Source: Nostoc commune NIES-4072
Lineage (GTDB): Bacteria > Cyanobacteriota > Cyanobacteriia > Cyanobacteriales > Nostocaceae
Assembly (NCBI RefSeq): GCF_003113895.1
Contig: NZ_BDUD01000011.1
Coordinates: 1-29,435, forward strand
DNA length: 29,435 nt
Direction of reading: 5' to 3'
Part shown: positions 14,662 through 22,600 of the stretch, in pieces
Layout of the letters: the number at the start of each line of letters is the position of its first letter
Position numbering within the stretch: the stretch's first letter is position 1
The notes under the pieces: model-generated
What the model was told of the DNA's origin: nothing
The model's input: only the letters and a program-made list of their open reading frames with translations
Databases searched by the model: none
Program-made: the position numbers and the translations under genes

Positions 14662-15378
14662 TTAATCTTTGGTCAACCGCCAGATAGCGAACCCAATTTC
14701 ACCCGCCATCATTGTCCCAATGTTGAATAAGGTGCAGCCCAATATCATCAACGGGGCTGTGTAGTCGAATGGGTTACGAGCTGCAAAGGTGGTGACAATA
14801 TCGAACACCCAAACCGCAATCACAACCAGCCCTGCACTAGAGCGATCGCGTGTACCTGCGGTCTTGTAGTCCTTCCAAAGCTCACCAACGAGGTCAATCT
14901 TGCCACTAGGCTTGGTTTCAAGCTCATAAACCATGTGATCTTGAAGTTCCCGCCTAGCTGAATCTGGGTTTTTACCGCGTAAGGCATGGGCTTCAATTAC
15001 CTGAACGCCTACAGAAACCATGAATGCCAAGTAAAACAAAGGGTTGAACAGTGCAAACGGCACATTTAGCCAATTCCAAGCCGTCTCAAACCAAGGACAA
15101 ACCGGGGGCCCAGTAAAGATTAATTGCCAAGTTGAATCAGCACTAATTATGGAACCGCCGATAAATAAAATCCCACCTACCAACGCACGACCCGCACCAC
15201 CGTTAGCAACAAACTGATTGACTATCGCGGCGGCTGCTCTAATCGGTAAGCCGACAATCATCACAACAGCCTTGGCGCAAAAATCTATGATTTCACCAAG
15301 CGTTCGCTTCTTACCTTTGGGTTTACCATCACTGTTACCAGTGCTATTACTTTCTGCACCAGATGTTCCTAACGCCAT
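14662..15378 (-). CDS. Polytopic membrane protein of the ParM-ATPase operon
   Basis: This encodes 238 residues. After a hydrophilic Gly/Lys-rich N-terminus (about 1-30), about five hydrophobic segments follow: AVVMIVGLPIRAAAAIV, ALVGGILFIGGSIIS, LFYLAFMVSVGVQVI, GLVVIAVWVFDIVTTFA and PLMILGCTLFNIGTMMAGEIG. No family is recognised. Its ATG overlaps the stop of the preceding gene (TAATG) and has a GGAGG site, so it is co-translated. It ends 64 bases before the ATPase, a likely partner in the membrane. Confidence 0.72.
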   Translation of the reverse strand: MALGTSGAESNSTGNSDGKPKGKKRTLGEIIDFCAKAVVMIVGLPIRAAAAIVNQFVANGGAGRALVGGILFIGGSIISADSTWQLIFTGPPVCPWFETAWNWLNVPFALFNPLFYLAFMVSVGVQVIEAHALRGKNPDSARRELQDHMVYELETKPSGKIDLVGELWKDYKTAGTRDRSSAGLVVIAVWVFDIVTTFAARNPFDYTAPLMILGCTLFNIGTMMAGEIGFAIWRLTKD

Positions 15379-15788
15379 TACTTCCTCCTTACTGGTTTGG
15401 TATTTTGAACGCTTTTACAAATCTCTTTAGCTTTGTATTTCCATTTCCAAATCCCTTCTTCAATCCGACCTATGCAGCGCCCAGAAGCATCAAAGACATC
15501 AACAATCTCGTCATCTTGATAAAGGGTTGTGTCTGGTCTGGGGTTGCGTTTACTGCTGTCAAAATAATTCGTGATTCTTAGAGAACGAGTTGTGGGCATG
15601 ACTCCCGCCTCATATAAGGCATCGCTGGTTTTAGCCCGTTCTTCTATGCGTTTACGCTCTAATCCTTCGGTGGCTTTTAATCTCTCAGCTTCTGCATAAG
15701 CCCCCAACTTGGGAATTAAGGGGATGATTACAGGCAAGAAGCAGACCCCGACTCCAGCCAAAGCTAGATACAGTTGTTTCTTGTACAT
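15378..15788 (-). CDS. Small bitopic membrane protein
   Basis: This encodes 136 residues. The N-terminus is a membrane segment (about 5-28, LYLALAGVGVCFLPVIIPLI). A charged helix (EAERLKATEGLERKRIEERAK) follows, then a C-terminal part with DGSGRCIG-like beta elements (DVFDASGRCIGRIEEGIWKWKYKAKEICK). No known family. It starts 4 bases after the 85-aa gene and ends one base into the polytopic protein, so all three are a translational unit. Confidence 0.65.
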   Translation of the reverse strand: MYKKQLYLALAGVGVCFLPVIIPLIPKLGAYAEAERLKATEGLERKRIEERAKTSDALYEAGVMPTTRSLRITNYFDSSKRNPRPDTTLYQDDEIVDVFDASGRCIGRIEEGIWKWKYKAKEICKSVQNTKPVRRK

Positions 15789-15792
15789 GAGA

Positions 15793-16050
15793 CTACTGTG
15801 CCATTGCGGTAATCAGTGCAAATTTTTCCCATTGCTTTAACTCATGCAGTCGTTTCAATACTGACTCCGCTTCGTTGCTAGGAGCGGTAGAAGAATCACA
15901 CTCTAGCCATGCTTCATGAGCGATTTTTGCAATTAACCAGAGTGTGTCTGATTCGTTCATCTTTTCTAATCCTTCCCCCCATGTCTCACACATATCTTTA
16001 ATCAGTGCGTTGTCGTGAGAGAGGGAGTAATATCCTACAGGGTGCGCCAT
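15793..16050 (-). CDS. Small soluble protein of the ParM operon
   Basis: This encodes 85 residues from ATG 16050, chosen because AAGGAT lies seven bases upstream; a longer ATG start at 16083 lacks spacing. It is helical and acidic with several Trp (CETWGEGLEKM, DTLWLIAKIAHEAWLE, HELKQWEKFALITAMAQ). No family recognised. It sits tightly in the operon. Confidence 0.55.
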   Translation of the reverse strand: MAHPVGYYSLSHDNALIKDMCETWGEGLEKMNESDTLWLIAKIAHEAWLECDSSTAPSNEAESVLKRLHELKQWEKFALITAMAQ

Positions 16051-16142
16051 TTTGATATCCTTGAATGTGTGTACTGATTTCATCCCTGATATAAGTCACA
16101 ACTGGGCGAACGCTTTTCTTCTCCGGGCAAGCGTTCGCACAA

Positions 16143-16367
16143 TTAATACTCATCAGAACTGTTAGCGAGTTGTACTTTTTCAATGCCATCTAAAACTTCA
16201 GAAATTGATTGAATGGCATCATTCAAAACCAAATCATTTGATGTAGTAAAATGCTCTGATGTTTGCAGTCTCCTATATTCGGGAGTAGCTTGAATCAACC
16301 TTAAAGTTTGCTCAACACCAGCCAGAACAATTACTATTTCTTCTGTGCTAACAATACTGTTCATCAT
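16143..16367 (-). CDS. Small helical protein downstream of the RHH gene
   Basis: This encodes 74 residues from ATG 16367, which follows AGAGGTG and the TAA of the upstream gene by one base. It is soluble and helical (STEEIVIVLAGVEQTLRLI, NDAIQSISEVLDGIEKVQ). Function unknown; strict coupling suggests joint synthesis with ParM and the RHH protein. Confidence 0.6.
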   Translation of the reverse strand: MMNSIVSTEEIVIVLAGVEQTLRLIQATPEYRRLQTSEHFTTSNDLVLNDAIQSISEVLDGIEKVQLANSSDEY

Positions 16368-16368
16368 A

Positions 16369-16563
16369 TTATTCACCTCTTATTGCTTCCAAATCCCCTA
16401 AATTGATTTGATGATTGTTATTGACAGAGAATCTTTCCGAAACTACTTTCTCTAGAGCTTTTCTCAGCCAGTAAGCGGGGGTTGTCCCATCCATTTCTGC
16501 AAGCATTCTGATAGCTGGAGTCAAGTCTTGAGGGACGTTGTAATTAAGCCGCTTGGTTAACAT
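16369..16563 (-). CDS. RHH protein, candidate ParR partner of ParM
   Basis: This encodes 64 residues: an N-terminal beta strand (KRLNYNVP) and two helices (LTPAIRMLAEMDG; TPAYWLRKALEKVVSERF) form a compact CopG/ParR-type ribbon-helix-helix fold. Its start lies 20 bases inside the 3' end of the actin-like gene, the order expected for parM-parR. The GTTTCAT heptamer array at 17792-17907, upstream of the operon, is the probable binding site. ParR role inferred from fold and position. Confidence 0.7.
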   Translation of the reverse strand: MLTKRLNYNVPQDLTPAIRMLAEMDGTTPAYWLRKALEKVVSERFSVNNNHQINLGDLEAIRGE

Positions 16564-17728
16564 CGGTCGTTTCTCCTAAGTAAAGTTTTTTCATTTCTGA
16601 TAAAGCAACGGTTCCCGGATTTTCGGGAATCAACAAGTTACTTTCTGGAATGCTCCCTTTGAGTAATCTTTCTTTAATCAACATCTGCACGGGCGCGATC
16701 GCAAACGCACCGCCACACAAAGTTACTTTGCTGCGTCTGGCTTTCACGGATACGTCATCTAGGGCATAAGCCAAGGGAGAATCTTTCATCCATGAATGAA
16801 TCGCGTTCTCTAACTCACTCCCAATATCTTCGCCATCAGGTGCAATCGCGCTTATGCCGTTATCGCCAACGGTTGCAGTTTCTAAAATCTCGCGCAGTTG
16901 GGAGGGGCGAATCATTTTAGAAGAATCGGTGTTGCTTAATGCTCTGGAGAATTCTTTGATGAGTGTGGCAACACCACCGCCACCATTCGGACTACAAGTT
17001 ACCCGTTTTGGTAATAAGCCTTGATTACTGTATTCGCTGATTGTGGCTGTACCATACCCAATATCAAAAGTATGGAATTGTTTATCGTCAAAGCGTTCGC
17101 TTGCCCAAAGTGACGCGCCATATCCCTCTGGAAATCCCAGAAAGCCAAGTTTAGAGAAACACAAACGGTATCTAACACCATCTACTGCTATCCACTTGCA
17201 TTGTTCAATGGCTTTTTTTAGTTCTAATGGGGAAGCTAGCGAGAGGGTTGATAAACGAATGTGCAAGGTTCTACGCTTGGCGCTTGTACCCGTGGACAAC
17301 TCAAGTAGATTTGGCAAGGAGGCGATCGCGCCTAATGCAAGGATTGGGAAGTAGTGTACTTTGTAATTCTCGGAATCACTCATCGCTATATATTCTTTGC
17401 CTTGCAGTCTGGCGGAGCTACCAACAACCCAATGCTCTACAACATCTTTGTTGTTTTCATCTTTGGCTCGACTTAGGCTGAAAGCTCCTAATTCTCCAAA
17501 GGGTACTGATGGCACACAACACACTAAGGATTCGGTCTTCATCACTGGTGTTGTGCCAGTAGAGTTATTAACGAAAGCCTGATATTTAATACTGGAGCGC
17601 CCAGCATCTAGCATCAAATGAATTACCTTTTTTGATGGCATCGATGCTTTCTCTGTTATAGTTTCAGCCTCGTTTGTGTTAGGTGCGTCCGCGCTTATAG
17701 ATGTTGGTTGTTTTTTAGGTCTTGACAT
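16544..17728 (-). CDS. parM: Actin-like plasmid segregation ATPase (ParM/StbA type)
   Basis: This encodes 394 residues. After a ~30-residue polar N-terminus, the actin-fold motifs appear: phosphate-1 loop LMLDAGRSSIKYQAF (about 34-48), phosphate-2 FHTFDIGYGTATISEY (about 216-231), and the adenosine motif KVTLCGGAFAIAP (about 343-355). Such proteins polymerise into filaments that push plasmid copies apart. GGGGVATLI in the middle is consistent with the ParM/Alp7-like plasmid family. The gene opens a leftward operon with an overlapping RHH gene and ends with membrane proteins and an ATPase. The upstream repeat array is a likely centromere and autoregulation site. An actin-like function other than segregation cannot be excluded. 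Confidence 0.85.
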   Translation of the reverse strand: MSRPKKQPTSISADAPNTNEAETITEKASMPSKKVIHLMLDAGRSSIKYQAFVNNSTGTTPVMKTESLVCCVPSVPFGELGAFSLSRAKDENNKDVVEHWVVGSSARLQGKEYIAMSDSENYKVHYFPILALGAIASLPNLLELSTGTSAKRRTLHIRLSTLSLASPLELKKAIEQCKWIAVDGVRYRLCFSKLGFLGFPEGYGASLWASERFDDKQFHTFDIGYGTATISEYSNQGLLPKRVTCSPNGGGGVATLIKEFSRALSNTDSSKMIRPSQLREILETATVGDNGISAIAPDGEDIGSELENAIHSWMKDSPLAYALDDVSVKARRSKVTLCGGAFAIAPVQMLIKERLLKGSIPESNLLIPENPGTVALSEMKKLYLGETTDVNQAA

Positions 17729-17791
17729 ATCGTAAAACTCTCAACTTTTTATCGTCACTGTCACAAGCAAAAGTAGTCGTTATTAACTAAC

Positions 17792-17907
17792 GTTTCATGT
17801 TTCATGTTTCATGTTTCAGGCTCGTGTAAGTAGCGTTTCACGGTTGTTGTGAGGCTGAAACATTGATGCAACCGTTGAAACTGTTTCATGAAACGTTTCT
17901 GTGAAAC
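17792..17907. repeat. GTTTCAT heptamer array upstream of parM (candidate parC)
   Basis: Three perfect tandem GTTTCAT and one GTTTCAG start at 17792, 17799, 17806 and 17813 (7-bp step). More boxes follow: GTTTCAC 17835; inverted CTGAAAC 17855 and TTGAAAC 17875; the palindrome GTTTCATGAAAC 17883-17894; and GTTTC-TGT-GAAAC 17895-17907. That makes about ten boxes in 116 bp. They lie just upstream of the ParM operon and run into the end of the 62-aa gene. Heptad arrays are typical RHH centromere or operator sites. Confidence 0.8.
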
Positions 17908-18074
17908 ACTACTGAGTATCTTGGCTCCCAGTAGCAGTAGTCTGTGCCAGCATCGAGTGAAAGCAAAATCTGGAGTAAAAGGAAGTTAACTACCTCTGCA
18001 TGGTCATTAATGCCTAATTCCTGCGCTTTATTGCTGATAAATGGGTGTAGAGATTGCCTGATTGTTACTCGCAT
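17886..18074 (-). CDS. Small DNA-binding-like protein upstream of parM
   Basis: This encodes 62 residues with an excellent GAGGAG ribosome site before ATG 18074. The N-terminal sequence MRVTIRQSLHPFISNKAQELGINDHAEVVNFLL reads as strand-helix-helix, consistent with a small RHH-like protein. The 3' end is built from the GTTTCA repeat DNA. It may regulate the ParM operon through that array. Confidence 0.6.
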   Translation of the reverse strand: MRVTIRQSLHPFISNKAQELGINDHAEVVNFLLLQILLSLDAGTDYCYWEPRYSVVFHRNVS

Positions 18075-18258
18075 AAATTCTCCTCAAAATAAATTTGCAG
18101 GCTGAAGTCGCCAAGAATACGTGTATCTTGTCTCTCACTGGCGTTTTTGCCTTCTCTGCTTTTGCGTGGTAGCTAATTAAGTAACTCTGCCGTTTCAACC
18201 ATCTGATACAGGCTTCGTCAAACCGTGGCATTTGTGCCATAGCCACACTATAACACCA

Positions 18259-18356
18259 AATTACGCTATTACTCTATAATCCTAGTACGCAAAAATGAAA
18301 ATTACTGATTATAAGTGGATAATCAAAAAGTAGAGTTTATGAGTAATTGCGTAATT
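18259..18356 (+). promoter_or_regulatory. Promoter with GCGTA operator boxes for the rep-leader operon
   Basis: A consensus -10 TATAAT lies at 18275-18280; the -35 is weak. It is bracketed by AATTACGC (18259-18266) and TAGTACGC (18283-18290), and a GCGTAATT box lies at 18349-18356 just after the first start. Two further direct copies, GCGTACTA and GCGTATTA, lie at 18533-18548 at the start of the next gene. The two RHH proteins encoded here are the obvious candidates to bind them. Confidence 0.55.
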
Positions 18357-18530
18357 GTGGGTAGACCTAAAGGGGATAAACCAGATGAAGTGGCACATCT
18401 TAGAGCAAGGATGCCAAAGGATTTGCATACAGAATTTAAGCTGTGGTGCGTTAAAAATAATCGGACGATGGACACCGTGATCTGTGAGCTAGTCCAGGAA
18501 TTTTTGGATAAGCAGCATTCACAAGGATAA
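18339..18530 (+). CDS. RHH regulator 1 of the replication module
   Basis: This encodes 63 residues from ATG 18339; an in-frame GTG at 18315 is possible. After a Gly/Pro/Lys lead (GRPKGDKPDEV), the strand HLRARMPKD and helices LHTEFKLWCVKNN and TMDTVICELVQEFLDKQ give a CopG-like ribbon-helix-helix protein. First gene of a tight four-gene series upstream of rep; a copy-number or operon autoregulator is the likely role. Confidence 0.68.
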   Translation: MSNCVIVGRPKGDKPDEVAHLRARMPKDLHTEFKLWCVKNNRTMDTVICELVQEFLDKQHSQG

Positions 18531-18776
18531 TTGCGTACTAGCGTATTAGGTGTAGAATTGCTTTCAAAGGCTATAGATAAAAACAGGTATGTGAGTAAAA
18601 GATTTTCAGTAACCGTTCCAGATTATGTTTTTGAAGATTTAGAGGCGATCGCACGAATCCAAGGGAGACCGACCGCTACCTTGGTTGCTTTTCTTGTAGA
18701 AGCATTTGTAAGGGATGCGCGAGAAAAAGGAGAGCTACCCTCAGCGAAACCGCCCAAGCAAGATGGTGCAGCATGA
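18531..18776 (+). CDS. RHH regulator 2 of the replication module
   Basis: This encodes 81 residues from TTG 18531, directly after the previous stop and preceded by AAGGA; a GTG further in (about 18591) is an alternative. The core KRFSVTVPDYVFEDLEAIARIQGRPTATLVAFLVEAFV is a clear ribbon-helix-helix. The Pro/Lys-rich tail is flexible. Its stop overlaps the next ATG (ATGA). The first codons coincide with two GCGTA boxes, so the start region may double as operator. Confidence 0.68.
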   Translation: MRTSVLGVELLSKAIDKNRYVSKRFSVTVPDYVFEDLEAIARIQGRPTATLVAFLVEAFVRDAREKGELPSAKPPKQDGAA

Positions 18777-18967
18777 CTGATGACATAAAACGCTCCAAAG
18801 GAAAATTTGACCCAGTTACGGAAACAAGAGATTGGCAAGTAGCTGCATCTGAGGAGTATTGCAGGCGAATCGCCAAAAAGACAGGTAGACGATTAGTAGA
18901 AATAATTGATACAGAAGATGAACCGTTACCAATAGTTTGTATTTTTGAGGATTACAGCGATGACTGA
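18773..18967 (+). CDS. Small acidic/basic protein of the rep-leader operon
   Basis: This encodes 64 residues, starting in an ATGA overlap. It contains TRDWQVAASEEYCRRIAKKTGRRLVEIIDTEDEPLP, an alpha-beta pattern without recognised family. It overlaps the next gene by 8 bases. Tight coupling supports that it is real. Confidence 0.55.
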   Translation: MTDDIKRSKGKFDPVTETRDWQVAASEEYCRRIAKKTGRRLVEIIDTEDEPLPIVCIFEDYSDD

Positions 18968-19202
18968 AACAGCAACTCTAATGCCACTAAGTACATTTAT
19001 CCCGGTTTTTACGGCTATCAGCGATCGCGATTGGGTACGGTTCAAGGAACTTGAAGTCAGTTTTGCAAACGCTCACGGGGTCGAAACTTGGGCAGATGTT
19101 TTCAACTGGAGAATCATGCCCGCGCTAGAGCCAGAGGCTAAAAGATGGCTGTTAGTCCAGAAATGCAGCCAAGGTATTAAGTCAGTCAAAATCTTAGATT
19201 AA
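18960..19202 (+). CDS. Small soluble protein before the rep leader
   Basis: This encodes 80 residues from ATG 18960, overlapping the previous stop. It is mostly helical with several Trp (DRDWVRFKELEVSFANAHG, ETWADVFNWRIMPALEPEAKRWLLV). Unknown family. Last gene of the leader operon; about 490 gene-free bases follow before rep. Confidence 0.55.
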   Translation: MTETATLMPLSTFIPVFTAISDRDWVRFKELEVSFANAHGVETWADVFNWRIMPALEPEAKRWLLVQKCSQGIKSVKILD

Positions 19203-19694
19203 TGTCTTTTTGAAGCAGCATCAACAAATTGAATTATTTTTAGTCCACTAATACTATTAATATATTGACGTATTTATCTGGTTTTTAATACTAATTGAAA
19301 ACTTGTAATAGCTTTGCTGTGTCTTGGCTTGAGAAAAATAGATAAATTGTTTTATTTTATAAAGTTGAGATATTTATTATTTTTTTCGCCTGAGATAATT
19401 TACTATGTAATAAGACTATACCCTTAGTTCATCTTTTCTAAGTGTCATGTCACCCGATATACATAAGAAAAGAATGCCTCCCCAAGACTCAACTTGTTAG
19501 AAGCAAGTTGTTTAACAGTCCTAGAAGACACCCAATCATTTTTTGTCTATTAAATTTCTTTATAACCTAATGTTATCAGTTCCTAGTACTTCTTACAACT
19601 TCCTACAACGGGTTTAACGAGAAATTTGATTAAAATTTTGGTGAATCTTCAGGGGAGGTAAAGCCCACACAATTTACCTCACAAGGATTTCACA
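19203..19694. other. AT-rich region upstream of rep, origin candidate
   Basis: No gene in 490 bases. 19203-19400 is very AT-rich with T-runs, suited to strand opening. A perfect hairpin CAACTTG-7-CAAGTTG spans 19490-19510. The 3' end holds the rep leader hairpin (19655-19680). No iteron array is evident by eye. Confidence 0.4.
19655..19680 (+). promoter_or_regulatory. Leader hairpin next to the rep ribosome-binding site
   Basis: GAGGTAAA (19655-19662) and TTTACCTC (19673-19680) enclose a 10-base loop, ending three bases before the AAGGA Shine-Dalgarno (19683-19687) of rep. The left arm itself resembles a Shine-Dalgarno. This is a good position for translational or antisense control of Rep. 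Confidence 0.5.
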
Positions 19695-22600
19695 ATGGTA
19701 GCCATTTTAAAAGGACAAGAGACCGTTGGCGGCTCCGTTATGCCAGGGGCGTTCGCCTCCTTCGACATCCGAAATTTTCAAGACCAGTTAGAGCCATCCA
19801 AAGCTAAAGATAAGTTTATTTGTCCAGTTTGTGGGGGTAATGACTTATCTATCGTCCCAGAAACCGGGAAGTACAGATGCTTTAACGGTTGTGAGTGCAA
19901 ACACGTCAGAGAGGCAATTAAACCCTGGGCTGAAGTGGTGGCAGAAAGGGCAGGGGCTAATTACACTCCATCCCTAAACCGTTTGCCTGCGAAGCCTAAG
20001 AGAATCTTGCCCAAACCAGCACCAATTCCAGATGGGGAATTAGGTTTGGTGATGTTGACGGATACTGTAACAGATATTCCCCAACCGAAAAAGTTAACGA
20101 GTAGACCACCAAAAGATGTTGAGGGCAGTGCCACCGAAACAATTTATCCTTACTCAGAGTCGCAATGGGTGGTTCGCTACCAGTGGCCAGATGCCAATAA
20201 GGAGAAAGGTTACAGCAAGACCTTTCGGCAATGGCATAGGCGACTTGATGGCACACCCCAAATGAAAAAAGGCGATTTGCCTTGGGGAGCATATCGCATT
20301 GATGAAGCTTTAGCCTGTGCTAAATCTGTGACGGGAACCCCGGCACTACTCCAGCATGAAGGCGAGGGATGCGTAGAAGTTGGTCGCGCACATGGTCTTG
20401 CTGGGATTACGTTTCAAGGCAGTGGATGGGATAAGAAAACAATTACCTCGGAATATCAACGCGCAATTGAAGCAGGCATAGGATTAATCGTTTTTCTGCA
20501 TGACCCAGATGACACTGGCTTAAAGAAACTCCAGACCTGCCAGGACTGTGCCGACGAGGTGGGGATTGCATTTATTGGAATTAACCCACACGACATCTGC
20601 CCCGATTTACCATATAAATCAAGTGACATCAAAGAAATCTTGGGGCAGATGGAAACACCAGAATTTATCCGTCGGTTAGAGCAGGAGATTCACGCGGCTG
20701 TAGCGCAGCGATCGCAACAGGCAGAATCCGAAACTATTGAAAAAGAAGTTACGGATTTATCTAATTCCAAAATAGATATTGATCCAGCAGACCCAGAGGC
20801 ATTTTACTTGCCTGTATGCACTGCCATGAATTTACCCTACTCTAACTGCGTGACGGCGGGTACTTTTGATGGCTGGTCTTACCGAAAAATCTTTCCTCAA
20901 ACTGAATGGATGGTAGTAAATTCATCCTTTTACAAGTGGTCACAAGAGAATAAGCAATGGCAGCACCAAGATGATAATAAAGCTTACAAGCTCCTCGCTG
21001 ACGCTGGAGAATCCGCTTACAAGCTCTCTTACACAAAGACATTTGGCTGGAGAATAACCAAGCCTTACGAAACTAACGCACACAAGGAATCTGCCTTTAA
21101 ATATTGCCGCAGTCGCTTAGAACCAGCAGAACCACTGCCAACCAATACTCATTTATTAGGGTTTAACAATTGTGTCGTTGATTTGCGAACTGGTGAACAA
21201 ATGCCTCATCGCAAAGATTTTTACCTCACTAATATTATTCCCCACGATTACGAAGCCAACAAACCATGTCCAGAAGTTTTTCGGAAATTTATAACTGAGA
21301 GCTTTGGGTCAGAATTGGTTGAAGTGATTCGGGCGTTCACGAGTATGTTTTTAGACCCAACTGCCCCTTATGGTCGGTTTCCCCACTTAATTGGCTTAAG
21401 TGGTGGGGGCAAGGGGACGCTAGGACGGTTTTGGAGTAGTTTATTTGGCGAATCCGGCTCTAGTAGCGCCACACATTTTGCGGATATTTCTACACCGGAA
21501 GGACGGCATCAATATTTAAGTGGAAAGCGGATATTTGGATTCCCTGACGTAGGAGGTTATGCCGAAGGAGTCCGAGCTTTTTACGAATTAGTTGACAATG
21601 GGGCAATGAGCGGACGCGCTTTATTCAATCCAGTAGCTTATTCAATCCAGTGGTACATTCGGTTTTGGGTTGCCTCTGTAAGTCATCTACAGATTGAAAA
21701 TGCTGGCGACGGCTGGATGCGTCGAGCTTACCCAATTCCAGTCAAAAACCGAGATGTAACCCCTGACCCCGACTTGTGGCTGAAGCTACAAGAGGTGAAG
21801 TCCGACATAATTTCTTGGGCTTTAGCAATGCCACGAGCAGAACGCAACAGCATTTTGTTATCGCCTCCCTCTTCAGATCGGGCAAAGAATCTGGCGCTAG
21901 AGGCATCTTTGTACGGGGACTCGACCAAATCCTTTGTGGATTTGTGCTTACGCCCCTCAACGACCGAAACATTTATCCCACAAAGTCGTTTACACAGCTG
22001 GTATGTACTTTACTGCCGGGAACATGGTTATGCTCCTTTGGGGATGTCCAAATTTATTAGCCATTTAAAAACAGTCTTGCCCCACAACTTCAAGGAACGT
22101 AGCTGGACACCCACGGTCAACGGAAAGCGTGAAAGAATTCAGTCCCACTTTGCATTCATTGAACCACTGGCTGGGGTCTTTGAGATGAAAGTACCGGAGG
22201 GGCCACCGGATTCTTCACTTTCTTCTTCGGAATTTTGGTATTGCTTTAAAGATAAATGCCTTGAAGGGGGAATAGAAGAATTCGAGGAGTTTTTTCACCC
22301 GCTCAAAACGCCAGAACCCTTACACAGCAGGGCTGTCCACCCTGTCCACCCACTAAATACCCCTCGATTTGACCCTGGACAGGCTGAAAGCCTTACACAG
22401 CTTGGCTGTCCACCCTGTCCAATTGTCCTCCCCCAAGAATTAGCATTGCAAAAAAAAGATGAGTTAAATTCTGAAAGTGGAGTTAATCAATTTGTCAATT
22501 TAACTGATAACCCTTCAGTCCCCCTAGACTTTGTGGACAACCTGGACAGCCCTGCTGTGACTGGGTTTGAGCCTGTCCAACAAGGAAATCTTGCCGAAAA

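Noticed and set aside
15998..16189. 63-residue minus-strand ORF
   Set aside because: Overlaps two tightly coupled operon genes in another frame and lacks a ribosome site.
17043..17582. Several plus-strand ORFs opposite parM
   Set aside because: Antisense shadows of a clear actin-like gene.
18028..18246. 72-residue minus-strand ORF (MAMAQMPRFDE...)
   Set aside because: Overlaps the 62-aa gene, which has a strong ribosome site; no comparable site here, although a decayed gene cannot be excluded.
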